Of a DNA stretch of 64,000 nucleotides, positions 61,143 to 64,000 are shown in pieces. The stretch lies in assembly GCF_016906535.1 (NCBI RefSeq), contig NC_057379.1:620001-684000 (forward strand), in the 5' to 3' direction. Each line of letters opens with the position of its first letter. Positions within the stretch are counted from its first letter, which is position 1. Made by a program: the position numbers and the translations under genes. Under the pieces are notes generated by a model, which saw nothing but the letters and a program-made list of their open reading frames with translations, ran no database searches and was not told where the DNA came from. This DNA is from Rhizoctonia solani (lineage: Eukaryota; Basidiomycota; Agaricomycetes; Cantharellales; Ceratobasidiaceae).

Positions 61143-62435
61143 TCATTTTTCCCTATCCATCAATGGATCCAACCATGCAACTGTCTTGCTTTTGATCTCT
61201 TCGGTAATAGACTGGAAGGGGCGGCGTGATTCTCCCCCATACCCAAAGTAGTGCACGCAGCCGTACTAAAGGATTTTCCTTGGTTTAGATTTGGTGGCTA
61301 GATCTATTATATCAATCACTTACCCTCATAGCAGGAATACCTCCCCCGAGTTCGATTGCCGCTGCTGCGGTAAGCTCTTTCTGGGCCTGTTTGGCACCCT
61401 CCAGATCGCCCTTTGCATAGAGGTCATACACGTGCACACATGCCTTTGGTGCATCATTAGCGAGCCCAGTAATCGCACCGGAATCCCAGAGCCAGCCAAC
61501 CCGTGCAATAGAGTCTCGGCAAGGCCCATGAAGATCGCAAACTCATCTTGGGAATACAGAGCGGTGAGTCGTGCTGCCTTCCCCAAGTTTCCACACGAGA
61601 GCTTGATTCCAACAATATTCGGGTGTTTGGCAAGTTTCGAGATAAGATTCAAATCGAGGTCGATACCATTGGCTGGGGTATGAATTATATTATTACTGCG
61701 GAGACTTTGGGTAAATCACTCACATGCCCCAACGCCTGGGAAATTATATAGTAAAATTGGAATCGGAGAGGCATCTGCTACCTGGAAAGTTTCATTGATA
61801 TTAGATATTATTTGCTGGAGCAACTATACAGCTTACTTCGGTGAAAAACGTCTCCAAGGACTCATTTGTCATGGATGCTTTGAAGTAGCCTGGAGGGAGG
61901 ACCATTGCAAAATTACCGCCGCCTCGGCAGCTTCCTTGGTAATTTCGATCGTTTCCCAGGTAGATGACACTGCTGTCCCGACAATCAAAGGTAAATCCTG
62001 GAATCCTGCACTATCCAATGCAGTGCGATGCGTTTTTATCACGGCCACTCGTTCATCGCGAGACAGGTGCGATGGTTCACCTAACAAACGGAGGTTTGTA
62101 CATCAGAAACCCTAGGTTTTTGTATAAGTGATGGACATCCAAAGGGTAACTGACCAGTTGTACCGTTCGCAACGAGGCCTCGGACTCCTGCCCTGGCAAG
62201 CCTTCGAGACAAACAAGGATTAGAATTATTACCCTGCTTATGCAGATCCGTGATTATCGAGATTTACCTTTGTACGTGCTTTGTGATGGTTTCGTGGTCA
62301 ACTTCTTGCTTTTCTCCCTTGAAAAAGCATAAAGTGGGGACATAGATTCCTAAGATGTTCAAGTATGCATTAGCAAGCTTCATGCGCGCAGTCTATATTT
62401 GGGATTGCACCTGGCGGGGGACCTGTGCGAGCCAT
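61143..62435 (-). CDS. DapA/dihydrodipicolinate synthase family lyase or aldolase, reading frame broken
   Basis: TIM-barrel class I (Schiff-base) lyase of the DHDPS/N-acetylneuraminate lyase superfamily; fungal members are usually 4-hydroxy-2-oxoglutarate aldolase or dehydratase types. Exons on the minus strand from 62435: MARTGPPPGIYVPTLCFFKG, then ARAGVRGLVANGTTGEPSHL, SRDERVAVIKTHRTALDSAG, LPLIVGTAVSSTWETIEITK. A Tyr-containing motif FAMVLPPGYFKASM follows, then PIPILLYNFPGVGA, and HPNIVGIKLSCGNLGK with the Schiff-base Lys in GIKLSC. The tail is GLANDAPKACVHVYDLYAKG, YFGYGGESRRPFQ and DREK. Two single-base losses interrupt it: after KEAAEA at about 61921, and at CCGGTGCG where CCGGGTGCG is expected (about 61479). 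Either a recent pseudogene or consensus errors at short base runs. Confidence 0.82.
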
Positions 62436-64000
62436 GATGGTTGTGAGGAACTGACAGAAGATTCGTTGGAGGTTGTTGCACCGATCAAGAGGGATGTGGT
62501 ATTCCCGCATTTAAAGCTTCGAGCGATTAGGTATGGATTCCCCGAGCTCCGGGCCGTACTTTCCGACGTACACTCCTATCGGGGACTCGTGACCTTCCGC
62601 ATACAAGCTGTATTTCGATAATAGATTGGAGTTTCAACGAAAAGAAGAATCATTTGGTCCAGTAGATGGGTGGATATTCATTTTTTTGCATCTCAACTAC
62701 CACATGATATTGGTATCGGAGGTGGAGGAGCAGTTGGTTACGTCTTAAGTGGTGTCGAAGTCAGCCCAAAGTTTAAGAAGAATCGATGAGGTAATATCTC
62801 CAAGTGGAATGTTAATATGATAGTGGTATCAACTTTGTCTATAGTTAGTATCTTCAACTTTGGGATGCTAGTATACAAGGAAATCAGGGATGCCTTGTAT
62901 AGATTGTATATTTGGGATATGATAAATTTAACGCGATCGGTGTTAACAAAAGGAGGAAGGGTTCATGAATGCTGATTTGATGCCAGAAAAGTCTTATGAA
63001 ATAATAGTATTTGCGTAGGGATGGTAATAGAATTTGGTCGGCGTGGACTACCCTAACATTGAATTTGGCAGCTTCTGAACAATGATTTCTGACGGTCCCA
63101 GCGTGCAAGTTCTATTCCGCCCCTCAAGGGCCCAACAAGATCCCTCTTTAATTCCTCGTTTGCCACCAAACCCGCGCCCTCGGGATGATTTGTTACTGCA
63201 TTAGAGACGATCATGCAGGTCGGTCAATGCAGAGATCCAAACACCCGAGGAGGTCAGCGAGGATACTTTTGAACGCCCCTTCATCAGTCCCTCTCTTTTC
63301 GTTGCCGACTACATTCATCTAATCAATTGCGGTAAAGGAACACCTTAAGCCAATAAATGAATGCTGCCTCTGGCGGAAGTTGCTGTGCCAACGATAACAG
63401 GGCACGCGTTTCAGTGGGTGTTAGCTGATAATGGATTCTTCTCAAGGTACAAAGACCGTTCATGTTTTGTAGGGCGATAATGACAAAATATTAATGATTC
63501 AGACTATAATGTGACGGTAAATCGGAATGGGAGTGGTAAGGAGGCTAATAGCTGAGGTGTTGAGAAAATGCCATATGCCCTACATAACCAGATTGGACTT
63601 TCCTTGTGTTTTCGGGCGCAGATACTCGCAAAGTTGCTTTTCTCTCAGTGGGCCCAGGGAAACAGCCTTGATGATATCCCCTATGATATAGCACTGGGGC
63701 CTTTTTTTAGAACTTCTCAGTATGAGGAGGTATGGTGATCTCACTGGTCGAACCCGTTGTACTGTAGTTCTCTGTTGGCGCAGCTGCCGCAAAAGACTGA
63801 AAGTCGAAACAATGCTGGGTGATGGACAGGCTTCCGGCTAACATCGTTTCGGTCATAGCAGAAATAACACCAAAATTATCAATCTTGGGACGACAGGTCC
63901 TTGGCCCGAAGCAAAGAATATGCACCAAGACAGCCCTGACTTCCGACATCGATCGCGCGTCCTGGAAGATATCAATCAGTAGTAAACCATACCTTTTACT
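62436..64000. other. Right-edge region, no recognised gene
   Basis: The minus strand at 63949-63707 has an open frame including EVRAVLVHILCFGPRTC that continues toward the window edge through an AG at about 63960. It might be an exon of a gene extending beyond 64,000, but no family was recognised. Other frames here lack motifs. Confidence 0.35.

Noticed and set aside
63707..63949. Minus frame with GPRTC, cytochrome P450-like heme motif
   Set aside because: The surrounding residues do not match the heme-binding loop and no upstream P450 helices are found.

Overview
This is a nuclear window from a filamentous basidiomycete, most likely an Agaricomycete. A Rhizoctonia/Ceratobasidium-like fungus is my best guess, but that is inference and was not tested. 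Almost every recognisable gene is split by many short introns (about 50-70 nt) with GTRNGT donors, YAG acceptors and CTNAC-like branch sites. Most individual reading frames are therefore only exons of larger genes. No rRNA or tRNA gene, CRISPR array, intact transposon or virus was recognised.

Layout. 1-3.7 kb: no gene recognised. 3.7-5.2 kb (-): nuclear-type protein with a coiled coil and a Cys/His-rich conserved tail. 8.6-10.2 kb (+): S-adenosylhomocysteinase, seven exons. 10.9-12.0 kb (+): secreted GH12 glucanase. 13.1-14.1 kb (-): secreted Pro/Gly/Ser repeat protein. 14.2-20.2 kb: a tandemly duplicated, partly decayed pair of a MYND zinc-finger gene and a two-TM membrane protein gene. 21.1-24.9 kb (-): APH-fold kinase with a very large low-complexity insert. 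27.5-29.9 kb (-): PTEN/TEP1-like lipid phosphatase. 30.5-32.0 kb (+): TVP38 Golgi membrane protein. 33.3-33.5 kb (-): small DUF4536/DMAC1-like mitochondrial protein. 33.8-36.6 kb (+): RMD1/DUF155 family gene with a broken frame. 36.8-40.7 kb (-): exocyst subunit SEC5. 40.9-43.3 kb (+): DNAJC11-like J-protein. 44.2-45.8 kb (+): WOPR (Gti1/Pac2) transcription factor with a 6-nt microexon. 45.8-50.8 kb: no gene recognised. 50.8-55.0 kb (-): two paralogous prolyl-4-hydroxylase-like dioxygenases. 55.5-56.7 kb (+): SURF4/Erv29 cargo receptor. 58.9-61.1 kb (+): secreted GH27 alpha-galactosidase. 61.1-62.4 kb (-): DapA-family lyase/aldolase with a broken frame. 62.4-64 kb: unassigned.

How the genes relate. 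Most are independent housekeeping genes. SEC5, TVP38 and SURF4 all belong to the secretory pathway, and GH12 and GH27 are secreted enzymes aimed at plant cell-wall polysaccharides. SEC5/DNAJC11, RMD1/DUF4536 and TEP1/TVP38 are divergent pairs with short shared upstream regions. GH27 and DapA are tail-to-tail with about 60 bp between their stop codons. No metabolic gene cluster is evident.

Three genes (RMD1, WOPR, DapA) need single-base corrections, mostly within short runs of one base, to restore homology. I suspect assembly indels at least as much as true pseudogenes. Exon boundaries below were derived by eye from splice signals and conserved protein motifs.
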